A stretch of DNA of 64,000 nt from Vibrio nereis NBRC 15637 (GCF_001591105.1 NZ_BCUD01000002.1:248001-312000); one strand, 5' to 3'; counted from the stretch's first letter, positions 27,382 through 36,860 are shown. Translations and numbers: made by a program. The notes: a model not told the origin generated them from the sequence alone.

Positions 27382-27926
27382 ACCTTGGCTTTTTTTACAA
27401 AGTAAGGGTTGTCGAATTTTTTTGGGTTGCCCAATTCGGAATACACCAGTTTATTCCATAAGGTGCGGTCAAACTCGGCTTTTTCTAATGCGGGGTAGAG
27501 CGTATCTAATTCATCCATTGCTAAACGCATAAACTGCTTTTTCTTTATTTGGTTGTAGATGCGTGCCACGTGGTTATGTTTTGAAATCCACTCTTTTTTA
27601 AAGGCGATCAGAGCTGGCTCTGCTTGTTCCAATGGCAGGCGTGACAAATAGATACGCTTGTATGAGACTTTTCTGTCTATCATCGTGCGCATGGCCGTTT
27701 GAATGTACTTACCGTGATGGGTAATAGACACATCATCTTTATCGAATGGTTTTACACACCAGCCAGTAGGTAGATAATCTCGTTTTTTATATTGTTTGTT
27801 GCGAACATTTATTGCCTGATGCATCACCAGATCAGAAGTACCATTAAACGTTTGTTGCCATGTGCCGATTCGAATTTGAATGGCCGTCGGCAAACGATAA
27901 ATATTAGTAAACTTATCTTGATCCAT
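27378..27926 (-). CDS. Conserved hypothetical protein
   Basis: 182 residues, soluble, strongly basic (many KK, RK), no signal peptide. Begins MDQDKFTNIYRLPTAIQIRIG and has an internal WISKHNHVARIYNQIKKKQF stretch. I recognise no domain. The basic charge would suit a nucleic-acid-associated protein, which is speculation. Its 3' end overlaps the convergent gene's end by 4 bases with no terminator between. The 286 bases upstream hold only AT-rich sequence. Confidence 0.65.
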   Translation of the reverse strand: MDQDKFTNIYRLPTAIQIRIGTWQQTFNGTSDLVMHQAINVRNKQYKKRDYLPTGWCVKPFDKDDVSITHHGKYIQTAMRTMIDRKVSYKRIYLSRLPLEQAEPALIAFKKEWISKHNHVARIYNQIKKKQFMRLAMDELDTLYPALEKAEFDRTLWNKLVYSELGNPKKFDNPYFVKKAKV

Positions 27927-28169
27927 ATATAAAACACTTAATTAATTATCGAAAACGCCAGAACTTCGGACGGCACAATAAGTGCGGTCTGAACCGAAAA
28001 TATAGGAGGAGGAATTAGATCCTAATCGAGTATTCTAGTGAAAATCAGTGGAACTAGCTAGGGAATTTACTAACTAAATTGTTAGTTTTGTGCAGCTTAG
28101 CAGTACGTTACAGGTTTTGTTTGGCTACTTTCTAAGGTTTTTTGGGGCTTTTTTGACGGTGTTAATTTG
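27927..28169. other. Intergenic region upstream of the hypothetical gene; no gene seen
   Basis: AT-rich. Contains GGAGGAGG near 28004-28011 with no start codon at a usable distance, and a small stem ACTAAC/GTTAGT at 28069-28086. No RNA family recognised. Confidence 0.3.
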
Positions 28170-28200
28170 AAGGCTCGTGCGCGAAAAGCACACGAGCCTT
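28170..28200. terminator. Terminator of nadE
   Basis: Stem AAGGCTCGTG / CACGAGCCTT with an 11-base loop, 13 bases from the nadE stop on the minus strand. The U-tail is weak (CAAATTAAC). Confidence 0.65.
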
Positions 28201-28212
28201 ACGATTCAGAAA

Positions 28213-29040
28213 TTAATCGTAAATCGTTGGGATTGGCTGACGTTTGTGCTGTGTGATTGTGTAGATGCGTACCAAACGTTCGATGACTTCTGGTGCAACA
28301 GGTTTGCCTTCCAAGAAGTCGTCAATTTGGTCATAAGTCAGGTTAAGTGCTTCTTCATCGGCTTTTTGCGGCGTCAACTCTTCGAGATCGGCTGTCGGAA
28401 CTTTCTTCACCAGTAGTTCTGGTGCGCCTAGTGTTTCGGCAAGCTGGCGAACTTGACGTTTGTTCAAACCAAATAAAGGTGCAAGGTCACACGCTCCATC
28501 GCCAAATTTTGTGTAAAAGCCGGTGATGTTCTCTGCCGAGTGGTCGGTACCAATCACTAAGCCACCCACGTAGCCTGCGATTTCGTATTGGGCCATCATA
28601 CGAGCACGAGCTTTCACGTTCCCTTTTACAAAATCCACTTTTGCAGCATCTTGCGGGATCAGGCCTGTGCCTTCTAAAGCAGTATTGGTTGCCGCGTGAA
28701 TACCATCCACACCTTGCATGATGTTTACAGAAACAGAGTGCGTTGGCTGGATAAAGCGAATCGCTAGCTGGGCTTCGTCTTCATCTTTTTGCTCTCCGTA
28801 AGGAAGGCGAACAGCGATGAATTGGTACCCGCCATCGTTCTCTTCATTAAGTTGGTCTACAGCCAACTGCGCAAGACGACCACACGTGGTTGAGTCAACA
28901 CCGCCACTGATACCTAGAACCAGAGCTTTACAGCCTGACTCTAAAAGTTTGCGTTTGATGAAGTCGACACGACGTGTGATTTCAAATTGAGGGTCAATAG
29001 ATGGCAGAACATGCATCTCGTCGCGAATCAACTGTTCCAT
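28213..29040 (-). CDS. nadE: NH3-dependent NAD+ synthetase
   Basis: Last step of NAD synthesis: amidates deamido-NAD with ammonia and ATP. 275 residues from the ATG at 29040, exactly E. coli NadE length, with AGGAAGG upstream. Motifs: [19 protein letters not shown] (P-loop of N-type ATP pyrophosphatases, about 46-64), the [23 protein letters not shown] segment, and the [11 protein letters not shown] region. Divergent from an NMN adenylyltransferase-like gene; the two consecutive steps of NAD synthesis flank one 167-base control region. Confidence 0.96.
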   Translation of the reverse strand: MEQLIRDEMHVLPSIDPQFEITRRVDFIKRKLLESGCKALVLGISGGVDSTTCGRLAQLAVDQLNEENDGGYQFIAVRLPYGEQKDEDEAQLAIRFIQPTHSVSVNIMQGVDGIHAATNTALEGTGLIPQDAAKVDFVKGNVKARARMMAQYEIAGYVGGLVIGTDHSAENITGFYTKFGDGACDLAPLFGLNKRQVRQLAETLGAPELLVKKVPTADLEELTPQKADEEALNLTYDQIDDFLEGKPVAPEVIERLVRIYTITQHKRQPIPTIYD

Positions 29041-29207
29041 TATGTTTCCTTCCTGCAAGCAATGTAGTTTAAAATTCAGGTTGCCTTAAGATATTCCCTT
29101 TCTGATAAAGTGAAGGCTAATATCGTAAAGCGACAGCTTCACATGATACCTAAATGAATCGATTAGAAAACTGCGATCACAGTTTTCAACCCAATATAAG
29201 GAAAAAA

Positions 29208-29720
29208 ATGAAAAAAATTGCGGTTTTTGGCAGTGCGTTTAACCCGCCAACACTAGGCCATAAGAGCGTGATCGACTCACTGTCTCATTTCGATAAAGTA
29301 CTGCTACTGCCCAGCATTGCTCATGCGTGGGGGAAGGAAATGCTCGACTACGAGACACGTTGTGAGCTGGTGGATGCATTCATCGAAGATTTAGATTTAG
29401 GCAATGTAGAGCGTTCGACCATCGAGGAAGAGCTGTATAACCCTGGAGAAAGTGTGACAACTTTTGCTGTTTTACAAGCTTTAGATGCAAAATTCATCAA
29501 TAGTGAGCTAACGTTTGTTATGGGGCCAGACAACCTGCTCAACTTTTCAAAGTTTTATCGTTCCGAGGAAATCCTCAAACGTTGGGCCGTCATGGCATGC
29601 CCAGAAAAAGTCTGTGTACGCAGTACCGATGTAAGGAATGCATTACAGACGAAATGTGATGTCTCCCACTTAACAACACCTAAAGTTTGGCGACTTTTAG
29701 CCGACAAAGAATATTATTAG
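29208..29720 (+). CDS. Nicotinate/nicotinamide mononucleotide adenylyltransferase-like protein (NadD family)
   Basis: Adds AMP to nicotinate or nicotinamide mononucleotide. 170 residues from ATG 29208, after AAGGAAAAA. Begins KKIAVFGSAFNPPTLGHKSVI: the GxFxPPTxGH motif that binds ATP phosphates. Near the end, VRSTDVRNAL stands for the ISSTxxR motif. It is shorter than E. coli NadD (213), lacking part of the insertion between these, and is likely a second NadD-like copy, since the housekeeping nadD is normally in the holA-rlmH region. Divergent from nadE. Substrate preference is unknown. Confidence 0.82.
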   Translation: MKKIAVFGSAFNPPTLGHKSVIDSLSHFDKVLLLPSIAHAWGKEMLDYETRCELVDAFIEDLDLGNVERSTIEEELYNPGESVTTFAVLQALDAKFINSELTFVMGPDNLLNFSKFYRSEEILKRWAVMACPEKVCVRSTDVRNALQTKCDVSHLTTPKVWRLLADKEYY

Positions 29721-29741
29721 GTGATATAGAGGTTCGTTGGA

Positions 29742-30227
29742 ATGATTGGTAAGAAATTGACGCCCTTGCTGGCACTGTTTCCAACTTTTTTATTCGCGTG
29801 TGAGTTATATTCTCCAGACTCAGCCAACGAATCTATTTTGTTTCATTCCCCTGAAAGTGTCTGCTTCTCTCTTGTTGACGGCATCGAATATGATGCTGAG
29901 AAATCCAATGCCGAATACGCTTTTACCCCTCAAACGTCAGATTATGATGCTGATTACTGGTCTGACTGGGTGCTCAAGAGTGAAACGAATCCAATCGTCA
30001 CCCAAGCCTTAGCATCGAATTATCTTGGTATCGGCATATGGGTGCCACAAGAGCTAGAGAAACAATTGGACTACATGGAAACAGAAGATTGGATCTTGAG
30101 TCATGGTTTGCAGTTTAGCTTAGGGTTCGGTCAACGAAATTCGGGGCACCCTCGCATGAGGCTCGACTATCGTTGGCATGAAACCTTTGACGGTGACTGG
30201 ATGATGTTAATAGAGCTACCATTATAA
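29742..30227 (+). CDS. Secreted or lipid-anchored hypothetical protein
   Basis: 161 residues. The N-terminus MIGKKLTPLLALFPTFLFACELYS is a signal peptide; LFAC could be a weak lipobox (Phe at -2 is unusual), with Cys20 lipidated. The mature part is acidic (Tyr/Asp-rich: DYDADYWSDW) and ends LDYRWHETFDGDWMMLIELPL. No family recognised. Located 21 bases after the NadD-like gene, so possibly co-transcribed, though no functional link is evident. Confidence 0.65.
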   Translation: MIGKKLTPLLALFPTFLFACELYSPDSANESILFHSPESVCFSLVDGIEYDAEKSNAEYAFTPQTSDYDADYWSDWVLKSETNPIVTQALASNYLGIGIWVPQELEKQLDYMETEDWILSHGLQFSLGFGQRNSGHPRMRLDYRWHETFDGDWMMLIELPL

Positions 30228-30401
30228 ATTGTTAACATTGTGATCATTGCAATATGCAACTGAGTTTTCCTTGATTACAATGGCGGATAAATTTTAACTG
30301 GGTTCCAGTTTAAATTCGTATTTTTTGCAGCATTGGTATCGAGTTGTAATTACTGATAATAGTATTTCTAATCATCCTCTTATTTTATTAAGAATTTTAA
30401 T

Positions 30402-31211
30402 GTGCAGAGTTTTAAGTGTGGTTTTAAACGAATCCTAGTGGGTTTGTGGGGTACATTCGCGATCAGTGGGTGTTTTGCCGCTCCTATAAAACTTGATCTT
30501 TACACCCAAGATTTCCCTCCTCTTCAAGTCGAGCTTCAGGGTAAGCCCGAAGGCTATGTGGTTAAATTTGTTGAAGCCGTTGTTGCTGATGCTTCTAAAA
30601 CCCTTCCGATGGAAATAGAAGATGTGCATTTCGTGCCCTGGAAACGTGCCATTCGAACCACTCAGCGTCAAAGTAATGTGCTTTTCTTTTCTGTCTCGCG
30701 GACCAAACAGCGTGAAAACCAGTATGCTTGGATAGGTGAGGTTTCTCCTTATGATATTGCCATTTATCGCCATAAATCGGGGCCTAATGTCGCGTTAAAC
30801 AGGTTGTCGGATTTACAGGGGTATTGTGTTGCTTCACAGCCAGAGAGTGCCTTTGATGGGTTGCTGAAACGCAACGGTAAAATTGATGTTATTCCGGTCA
30901 GTTATGGGAGGCAGGCGATAAAACTGCTGCATGCAAATCGCGTCGATTTTGCGCCACTTGTCCAAGCTAGTTACCACTATCGTTTGGAACAATACGGTTT
31001 TTCACCGAGTGATTTTGTCGAAGTCATGAAAGTCGAGGAGCTTTCCAAAGAACTCTGGCTTGTAACGGGTAAAAAGACCTCACCCGAGGTGATCAAAGCA
31101 CTCAAAGAAAGTTTTCAGCGTTTAAAAGCGCGTGGCGTTCTCGAAGAATTGATCGAAGAGTATCACCCCGGCAGCGAGGAGATGCGACTTTATAGAAAGC
31201 ACATGGTGTAG
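30402..31211 (+). CDS. Periplasmic solute-binding protein, family 3-like
   Basis: 269 residues with signal peptide about 1-26 (ending SGCFA-APIK). The pattern KLDLYTQDFPPLQVELQGKPEGYVVKFVEAVV and then AWIGEVSPYDIAIY, LSDLQGYCVASQPESAFD is that of family 3 extracellular binding proteins (amino-acid-binding fold), in the truncated form common in Vibrio for which no permease is adjacent. The GTG at 30402 is the longest start and has a poor ribosome site. No ABC permease or ATPase is near, so it may serve signalling or be an orphan. A terminator is not seen; the next gene converges 5 bases away. Confidence 0.8.
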   Translation: MQSFKCGFKRILVGLWGTFAISGCFAAPIKLDLYTQDFPPLQVELQGKPEGYVVKFVEAVVADASKTLPMEIEDVHFVPWKRAIRTTQRQSNVLFFSVSRTKQRENQYAWIGEVSPYDIAIYRHKSGPNVALNRLSDLQGYCVASQPESAFDGLLKRNGKIDVIPVSYGRQAIKLLHANRVDFAPLVQASYHYRLEQYGFSPSDFVEVMKVEELSKELWLVTGKKTSPEVIKALKESFQRLKARGVLEELIEEYHPGSEEMRLYRKHMV

Positions 31212-31216
31212 TCGAT

Positions 31217-32914
31217 TTACATCGTGATATTACTGAAGTCTATCCAGCCATTCGCCAGCAATTCAGGGGCTGAAATATGGTTAGAAATATTAAGATCTTG
31301 CTTTACATGGAATAGCGGCTGATAAATGCCTTTCGCAATGAGTTGTTTTTCCAGTTTATCAAACTCATCTAGCCTCCGTTTATTATCTGCTCTGTGCATC
31401 ACCTTAACAATTTCTGTTAGCAGCCAAGTTTTATTCTCTGGGCTTAAACACGCTTCGTTAGAGTTTGTGCATAAAAGCCAACCCAACCAAGACATTTCAG
31501 TGTCTTCAGAAAAGACTTCACCAGTGATAATAATGTCGGCCCGCGATAGGGTATCGATGTGGTTAAACTCCGGGTATTCCAACACTTCTAGGATGCAGTC
31601 AATGCCTAATTGGGTGAGCGATGTTACTGCTAACTTCGCGGTTTCTATGTGGGTTCCCAACTGATAAGTCATGATGGTTAACCGTGGTGTTGGCTTGGGT
31701 AATCGTTCTAAGGCGCTGGCAATATGAAAGAGGTCCGCTTTGGGAATTGCGTTTGGCTCAGACACCATTCCCGTCGCGCGCGCCACTTCTTCACATTGGT
31801 CACCTGTTGGTTTTCCCATCGACAGCAACAAGTCTTGGAGTGCTGCCCTATGAGTGTATTCTTTCATCCATGGGTGGCGTAGCGGGTTAAGCATGGCGTG
31901 CACACAGCCTCGCTCCCACTGTTGGCATGATGTGAACTGTGCTTTCTGTGCAGGGCGTAAATGGCTACCGTGTACCACATGACTGTTTAACTCGAAGTCT
32001 TTTGCTTTATCACCCATGTTCCAAATTTCGATGCCGTCTATCCAAGGACGATGGCCGTGGTAGGTGGTATTTACGGTCAGTAACGTGCGCCATTCATTTT
32101 GTTCTGAGAGCACAAAAGGGCCACAGCCAAAAATCGTATCGCCAACTTGTTTGGTGATCCCCATCGCGCCGTGAGCGAGTAGTTTTGGCAGTAACATGGG
32201 CATCGAATGACTCACAAATTTTATTTTATAAAGCCCATCAACCTCGATCTCGTCGATAAATTGATACAGTGCTTTGGAAATATAGGGGGAGGCCATTAAG
32301 CGCTGGAAGTGATTATGAACGTCTTGAGCATAAAGTGGCGTGCCGTCGTGAAATTTTAGCCCTTTGCGAAGAGTAATTGAGAGTGCATGTTCTTCTAAAC
32401 GCCAAGCGTGAGCCAGATCGCCGCTAAAACCCGCAGAGCTGTCATCGGCTTTGAGTAATGTTGAATAAAGGTAGTTGGCAATATGGTGCTCTGTTCGACG
32501 GTTTATCCCGATAGGATCTAGGTCATGAGTTGCGCGGTAAAAAGGGATTTTTAGTACGTCTTTTGTCTGTGGTGTGGATTGGTACTGTGACAGGTAGTCA
32601 CTAAGAAAGCGGTCTTTCTCGTCATCACCTATCAACGATAAAGCGTGTTCTATTTGGCCGTTTTCTATAAGTCTATTCGCTTGTCGCTCGACTCTTTCTG
32701 CCACATTTTTTAACAGCCTTGCACTGGGCAGATTGCCTCGGCCTACGCCAGAACGCCAATCTAGAACCTCTTCTTTTACCAGTCGCTTGATGACTAATTG
32801 AGTATTTCTTCGAGTGCACTCGAGTGCTGAACTGAACTCATCCAGAGAAACATTTCTCCATTGGTGAAGACAAAGCTTATGTTGGCAAAAGGCCAGTGCT
32901 TTCCAATATCGCAT
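31217..32914 (-). CDS. SgrR-family transcriptional regulator (HTH plus solute-binding domain)
   Basis: 565 residues: an N-terminal winged HTH about 15-100 (HQWRNVSLDEFSSALECTRR) then a solute-binding family-5-like domain about 125-550 (LDPIGINRRTEHHIANYLY, ALSITLRKGLKFHDGTPLYAQDV). This fusion is the SgrR family, which in E. coli senses phosphosugar stress. No signal peptide, consistent with a cytoplasmic regulator. It is divergent from an MFS exporter with 90 bases between, so the exporter is the likely target; E. coli sgrR likewise is adjacent to the exporter gene setA. I see no sgrS-like sRNA in the gap. Confidence 0.9.
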   Translation of the reverse strand: MRYWKALAFCQHKLCLHQWRNVSLDEFSSALECTRRNTQLVIKRLVKEEVLDWRSGVGRGNLPSARLLKNVAERVERQANRLIENGQIEHALSLIGDDEKDRFLSDYLSQYQSTPQTKDVLKIPFYRATHDLDPIGINRRTEHHIANYLYSTLLKADDSSAGFSGDLAHAWRLEEHALSITLRKGLKFHDGTPLYAQDVHNHFQRLMASPYISKALYQFIDEIEVDGLYKIKFVSHSMPMLLPKLLAHGAMGITKQVGDTIFGCGPFVLSEQNEWRTLLTVNTTYHGHRPWIDGIEIWNMGDKAKDFELNSHVVHGSHLRPAQKAQFTSCQQWERGCVHAMLNPLRHPWMKEYTHRAALQDLLLSMGKPTGDQCEEVARATGMVSEPNAIPKADLFHIASALERLPKPTPRLTIMTYQLGTHIETAKLAVTSLTQLGIDCILEVLEYPEFNHIDTLSRADIIITGEVFSEDTEMSWLGWLLCTNSNEACLSPENKTWLLTEIVKVMHRADNKRRLDEFDKLEKQLIAKGIYQPLFHVKQDLNISNHISAPELLANGWIDFSNITM

Positions 32915-33004
32915 AAAGGTGAAATCTCGTTTCTTGTTTTCTATTTTTCTTCATCTTTTGTTCTCGATAATAGATAAAAACGTTCATTAGAAAAGGAAAA
33001 GAAC

Positions 33005-34216
33005 ATGGATACGTTAAGTCAGCCACAAACTTCGATATGGCGAAATAAGCCGTTTGTTATTTTGTTTTCCAGCGCCTTCTTTGTTGCGTTTAGTGCGCAA
33101 ATATACAACCTCGCTTTACCTTTATTGGTGTATGAACTGACTCAGTCTTCAGAGGTGATGGGCTGGATGCGCGCGGTTGAGTTTCTGCCCAACCTCTTGC
33201 TCGCGATGTTTATTGGCGTATGGGTTGATAGAGTCAATAAGAAACGTTGGTCGCAGTGGATGCTGCTTGGCCAAGTCGCTATGGTCACCGCGTCTTATCT
33301 GGCCGTAGAGACCATCAATGAACCACTGTGGGTACTGTTTCCGGCCGCGTTTTTGATGATGATGTTTAACTACGGCTATCACAATGCTCGAATGTCGATG
33401 ATGAAGAGTGTGTTACCACACGAAGTGCAAAATACAGCGGTCGCGAGAATGAGTGCACTGAGCAGTTTTATGGAAACGGTGGGGCCTGTGTTATCTGGCG
33501 CGCTAATGTTGCTCTCTGCTATCCACAATGTGTTCTTAGCTGTTATGGGGCTATTACTTCTCGCTTATTGGCAGTTAGAAAGGTTGGAGTTTGAACCTGC
33601 ACAGGTTGGTAAGCCGCAGAGTGTGTTTCGTGCCTTAAAAGAAGGCTGGAATATTCTCCGAGATGAATCAAACATGTGGACGATCACGCTGGCCGTCATG
33701 GTGATCAATACTACGGGCGCGGTGTTTTGGATTCAGGCGATTTATTTTGCTAAAGCGGAACTGAATTTCAGTGCAGTGGAGGTCAGCTACCTGATCGCGG
33801 CTTCAGGAATTGGTGGCTTATTGGGCTCATTTAGTGCGGACAAAGTGCGAAGTAAAATGGGGCTAGGGCGCTTATTAATTGTTGCAATTACGTTGGAAGC
33901 TCTAGGGTTTATCGTTCCCGTCCTTATCCCTGGAACATTGAGCCTAATCTTCTCATTCTTGTGGATTTCGGCCGTTGGGTTGTACAGCAGTATTTGTATC
34001 TGGAGTTACAGGCAAGAGGCGTTTAGTGAAGCGCACTTAGGCCGCGTAGCAGGTATAACCGGTTCTTTGTTTAAGCTGCTTATGCCTTTTGGGTTGGCGG
34101 GTTCTGGATACATCACCTCTGCTTTTGGTGTTGAGCCTCTATTTGTACTGTGTTTTGTGTTCCAGCTGGCAGCGGCTTTATGGCTAGCGGCGACGAATGT
34201 ACGTAAGATTAAGTAA
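33005..34216 (+). CDS. MFS transporter
   Basis: 403 residues, 12 predicted TM helices, of the major-facilitator exporter group related to MFS_3/EntS. Starts PFVILFSSAFFVAFSAQIYNLALPLLVYELTQSS and has the motif A-like loop GVWVDRVNKKRWSQ between TM2 and TM3. AAGGAAAAG precedes the ATG. Divergent from an SgrR-family regulator, which probably controls it. Substrate unknown; sugar or sugar-phosphate analogue efflux is a guess from the regulator family. Confidence 0.88.
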   Translation: MDTLSQPQTSIWRNKPFVILFSSAFFVAFSAQIYNLALPLLVYELTQSSEVMGWMRAVEFLPNLLLAMFIGVWVDRVNKKRWSQWMLLGQVAMVTASYLAVETINEPLWVLFPAAFLMMMFNYGYHNARMSMMKSVLPHEVQNTAVARMSALSSFMETVGPVLSGALMLLSAIHNVFLAVMGLLLLAYWQLERLEFEPAQVGKPQSVFRALKEGWNILRDESNMWTITLAVMVINTTGAVFWIQAIYFAKAELNFSAVEVSYLIAASGIGGLLGSFSADKVRSKMGLGRLLIVAITLEALGFIVPVLIPGTLSLIFSFLWISAVGLYSSICIWSYRQEAFSEAHLGRVAGITGSLFKLLMPFGLAGSGYITSAFGVEPLFVLCFVFQLAAALWLAATNVRKIK

Positions 34217-34319
34217 TCAAACCGTGAGTTTGTGCAGATGAAAGCTGTGCTTAACTTTAAATAGCTTAAACAACGGCGGGGCGAGTCGCTCCGCATTGAT
34301 GTGTGATGTAAGGGAGAAT

Positions 34320-35279
34320 ATGGAGCTTTATTTTTTGGGGACATCTTTAGGTGTACCGACCAAAACTCGCAATGTTTCGGCCGTCGCGCTACAAGAGAGC
34401 CAGGGTAAGGGCTGGTTTTTGGTTGACTGTGGCGAGGCCACTCAGCACCAACTGCTCCATACGTCGCTGACGGTGAACAATCTACGCGCGATTTTGATTA
34501 CTCACCTCCATGGCGATCATTGTTACGGCTTACCTGGGTTACTTGCCAGTGCAGCAATGAATCACCGGACTGAGCCGTTAACCATCATTGCTCCTCAGGG
34601 CGTAAAAGAGTGGCTTGAAGCCACGCAAAGACTCACGGGGTTGTATTTGCCATACCCCGTCGAGTTTATAGCGACAGAAACCATGCAGGAAGTCACGCTA
34701 GGGCAATTCACTATCGATGTGACGGCGTTGACCCACCGAGTTCCTTCTTTTGCTTACCGCTTTACAGAATCACAGATCCAGCGTTATCTCGATTTTGACA
34801 AACTGGCTGAACACAATATACCGAGAGGGCCGATTTGGGGCAGGCTAGTGAAGGAAGATGAGGTGCCATTTGGCGATAACGTGCTAAAAAGTGAAGTCTT
34901 CACTTACAGAGCTCACGAGCCAAGAAAAGTGATCATTGCCGGTGACAACAGTGAGCCCGATAAATTAAAAAGCCTGAGCAAACACTGCCATGTGCTTGTT
35001 CACGAGTCGACCTATAGCAAAGAATTGGCATCGAAGGCTAAGGAATATGGCCATAGCTATGGTGAGCTGGTAGCGAGGTTTGCGAGTGGTGTTGGCATTC
35101 CGAATCTGGTTCTGACCCATTTCAGCTCCAGATATCAGACCCACCCTCAGGCCATTAACTCCATTGAGCAGATCAGACAAGAAGCACAGAGCGTGTACAG
35201 TGGGGCTCTTTTCTTAGCTGAGGATTTTGCTCGGTATCGGCTTGATAAAAGTGGGGTGCTCAAGCGTGTTGAGGAATGA
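34320..35279 (+). CDS. rnz: Ribonuclease Z / ribonuclease BN
   Basis: Zinc-dependent metallo-beta-lactamase-fold nuclease that trims the 3' end of tRNA precursors. 319 residues from ATG 34320 after AGGGAG. Begins MELYFLGTSLGVPTKTRNVS, the ElaC/RNase Z hallmark, with zinc-binding ITHLHGDHCYGLPGLL (HxHxDH) near 62-75, GDNS with the metal-bridging Asp and VLTHFSSRY near 275. E. coli RNase Z is 305. Stands alone between the MFS gene and a convergent YbaK-like gene. Hairpin terminator follows. Confidence 0.95.
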   Translation: MELYFLGTSLGVPTKTRNVSAVALQESQGKGWFLVDCGEATQHQLLHTSLTVNNLRAILITHLHGDHCYGLPGLLASAAMNHRTEPLTIIAPQGVKEWLEATQRLTGLYLPYPVEFIATETMQEVTLGQFTIDVTALTHRVPSFAYRFTESQIQRYLDFDKLAEHNIPRGPIWGRLVKEDEVPFGDNVLKSEVFTYRAHEPRKVIIAGDNSEPDKLKSLSKHCHVLVHESTYSKELASKAKEYGHSYGELVARFASGVGIPNLVLTHFSSRYQTHPQAINSIEQIRQEAQSVYSGALFLAEDFARYRLDKSGVLKRVEE

Positions 35280-35312
35280 AGGCTTTTACCACCATATGGA
35301 TAAAAGCCTTTT
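35279..35312. terminator. Terminator between rnz and the YbaK-like gene
   Basis: Stem AAGGCTTTTA / TAAAAGCCTT with an inner CCA/TGG pairing in the loop and TTATTG after. Starts at the rnz stop codon and lies just beyond the convergent gene's stop; it can serve both. Confidence 0.8.
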
Positions 35313-35316
35313 ATTG

Positions 35317-35796
35317 TTAATGAAAGATCTGGCTGCTGAAACGCAAAATTCTAATTGGATTGATCAGCGCTAAAAAGGCATCTTGATCCAACTTAATCAA
35401 GGTTTCATGGTCTCCCGCTTCGAGGTAAACATGGTCAAGGTGGGTGAGCATTTCATCACATACCGTTGCCATATGGTAAGGGCTACCCACAGGTGGGACG
35501 GCGCCGCGGTCACAGTCGGTGAACATTTGGTAGATGTGGCGCTCTTTAACCAAATGGTAAGAAGCGCTAAATTCATCATCCAGTCGCGATAAGCTGATCT
35601 TATTATTGGCAGGCAGAACCGCCATAATATGTCGCCCTTCGTGATCCTCAAGCACAACACCTTTTGCCAAATTCAGCAATGGAACGCCAGCAGACACGCC
35701 ACTTTGCAAAGAACTGTTGCTATGGCTGTGATGCACTATTTGAAACGGAATATTATGCTCGTTCATATAGTGATCGAGTCGGTGAGAGATAGTCAT
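35317..35796 (-). CDS. YbaK/ProX-family aminoacyl-tRNA deacylase
   Basis: Removes wrongly attached amino acids from tRNA in trans. 159 residues from ATG 35796 after AGAAGGAGA. YbaK-domain pattern: VPLLNLAKGVVLEDHEGRHIMAVLPANNKISLSRL and the GAVPPVGSPYHM segment, where the Gly-x-Val-x-Pro-hairpin and the Lys of LAKGV are the catalytic pocket. Could act on mischarged tRNAs for Pro, Cys or others. Convergent with rnz. Some ProX/YbaK relatives are toxin-responsive or adapters, but nothing here points that way. Confidence 0.88.
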   Translation of the reverse strand: MTISHRLDHYMNEHNIPFQIVHHSHSNSSLQSGVSAGVPLLNLAKGVVLEDHEGRHIMAVLPANNKISLSRLDDEFSASYHLVKERHIYQMFTDCDRGAVPPVGSPYHMATVCDEMLTHLDHVYLEAGDHETLIKLDQDAFLALINPIRILRFSSQIFH

Positions 35797-35879
35797 ACAA
35801 GTCTCCTTCTGTATGAGGTCCACATCTGAGTATAGGTAATGGGATTCTTGCTCACCAATTGAAATGGATAAATTCTGCG

Positions 35880-36770
35880 CTACGCGTTTGTAAACTCACT
35901 TCGTAGCCAGCTGCGCAGAGTCAGCACGTGTTCATTCTTTAACTTGTCTCTTTGACAGGCAAAGTAAAAGTCTTGGTAAGGGTTGGGGATTGGCTCACCT
36001 ACTTCGACCAAGAGCCCATGATTGACGTCATCTTTGACAAATTGCCGATGCGTCACAAAGACTCCTAACCGTTGTATGGTCGCTTGAACGGCTTGAATCG
36101 AGGCCGAGAAGCTTAAATTATTGGCACTGTCTGGCACAGAAAGGGCGTGGCTTTCGCACCAAACCTGCCAGTCATATCTGCGTCGGTCATTGGCGGCAAA
36201 AATAGCCGGGAATTGAGCGAGTAACTGCTCAGGCGTGGTGGTGTCATTGACTAACTCGGGGCTTGCGACCATAACGAGTTCATCCTCTGCCAGACGCTCA
36301 CAATAGTAGTCTTGCCATTCGTCAGGTTTTCCATGAATAATTGCCACATCCACCCCTTCGTTTTCCATCACAAAGCTTCCGGTCAGGGTAGAGATTCGAA
36401 TATCCAATTGTGGCGCGAACTGATTAAAGCGATGAACACGTGGGATCCACCAATGCATGGCCAGCGAGTTGACCATATTAAGCGTCAGCCGATGGCTCTG
36501 TTGATCGCTGATCAGTTGCTGCGTGGCCTCTACAATTTGTTCCAGTGCAGGCGCGACCTGCTTGTAGTATTTTCGGCCTGCCGCGTTAAGTACCACATTG
36601 CGGCCAACTCTTTGAAATAGCGGCTGACCCAATTGGTGCTCAAGAGATTTCACCGCCTGACTTACCGCAGAATGACTAACGTTAAGTTGGTGGGCGGCAT
36701 CTGTCATGCTGCCTGTTTCTGCCACAGCGACAAACGAGTAAATAGATTTTAGAGGCGCGAGTTTTTTCAT
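35880..36770 (-). CDS. LysR-family transcriptional regulator
   Basis: 296 residues; HTH about 4-63 (SIYSFVAVAETGSMTDAAHQLNVSHSAVSQAVKSLE, quoted in part: SMTDAAHQLNVSHSAV) and the LysR substrate-binding domain about 90-290, in the GcvA-like group (VDVAIIHGKPDEWQDYY). Divergent from an EamA transporter gene 90 bases away, so it probably regulates that gene and itself. A ribosome site is weak. Effector unknown. Confidence 0.93.
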   Translation of the reverse strand: MKKLAPLKSIYSFVAVAETGSMTDAAHQLNVSHSAVSQAVKSLEHQLGQPLFQRVGRNVVLNAAGRKYYKQVAPALEQIVEATQQLISDQQSHRLTLNMVNSLAMHWWIPRVHRFNQFAPQLDIRISTLTGSFVMENEGVDVAIIHGKPDEWQDYYCERLAEDELVMVASPELVNDTTTPEQLLAQFPAIFAANDRRRYDWQVWCESHALSVPDSANNLSFSASIQAVQATIQRLGVFVTHRQFVKDDVNHGLLVEVGEPIPNPYQDFYFACQRDKLKNEHVLTLRSWLRSEFTNA

Positions 36771-36860
36771 CTGTAAGTTTTTCTAACTTAATGTGTAAAT
36801 ATTAATCGTTTTTATTTGGTGTGTGGCGCTCCTAAACTTAGCGGTATCAAGGGAGGAGTT

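Noticed and set aside
32915..33004. An SgrS-like small RNA between the SgrR-like and MFS genes.
   Set aside because: Only 90 bases, no terminator hairpin with a U-run, and no sugar-transporter pairing region.
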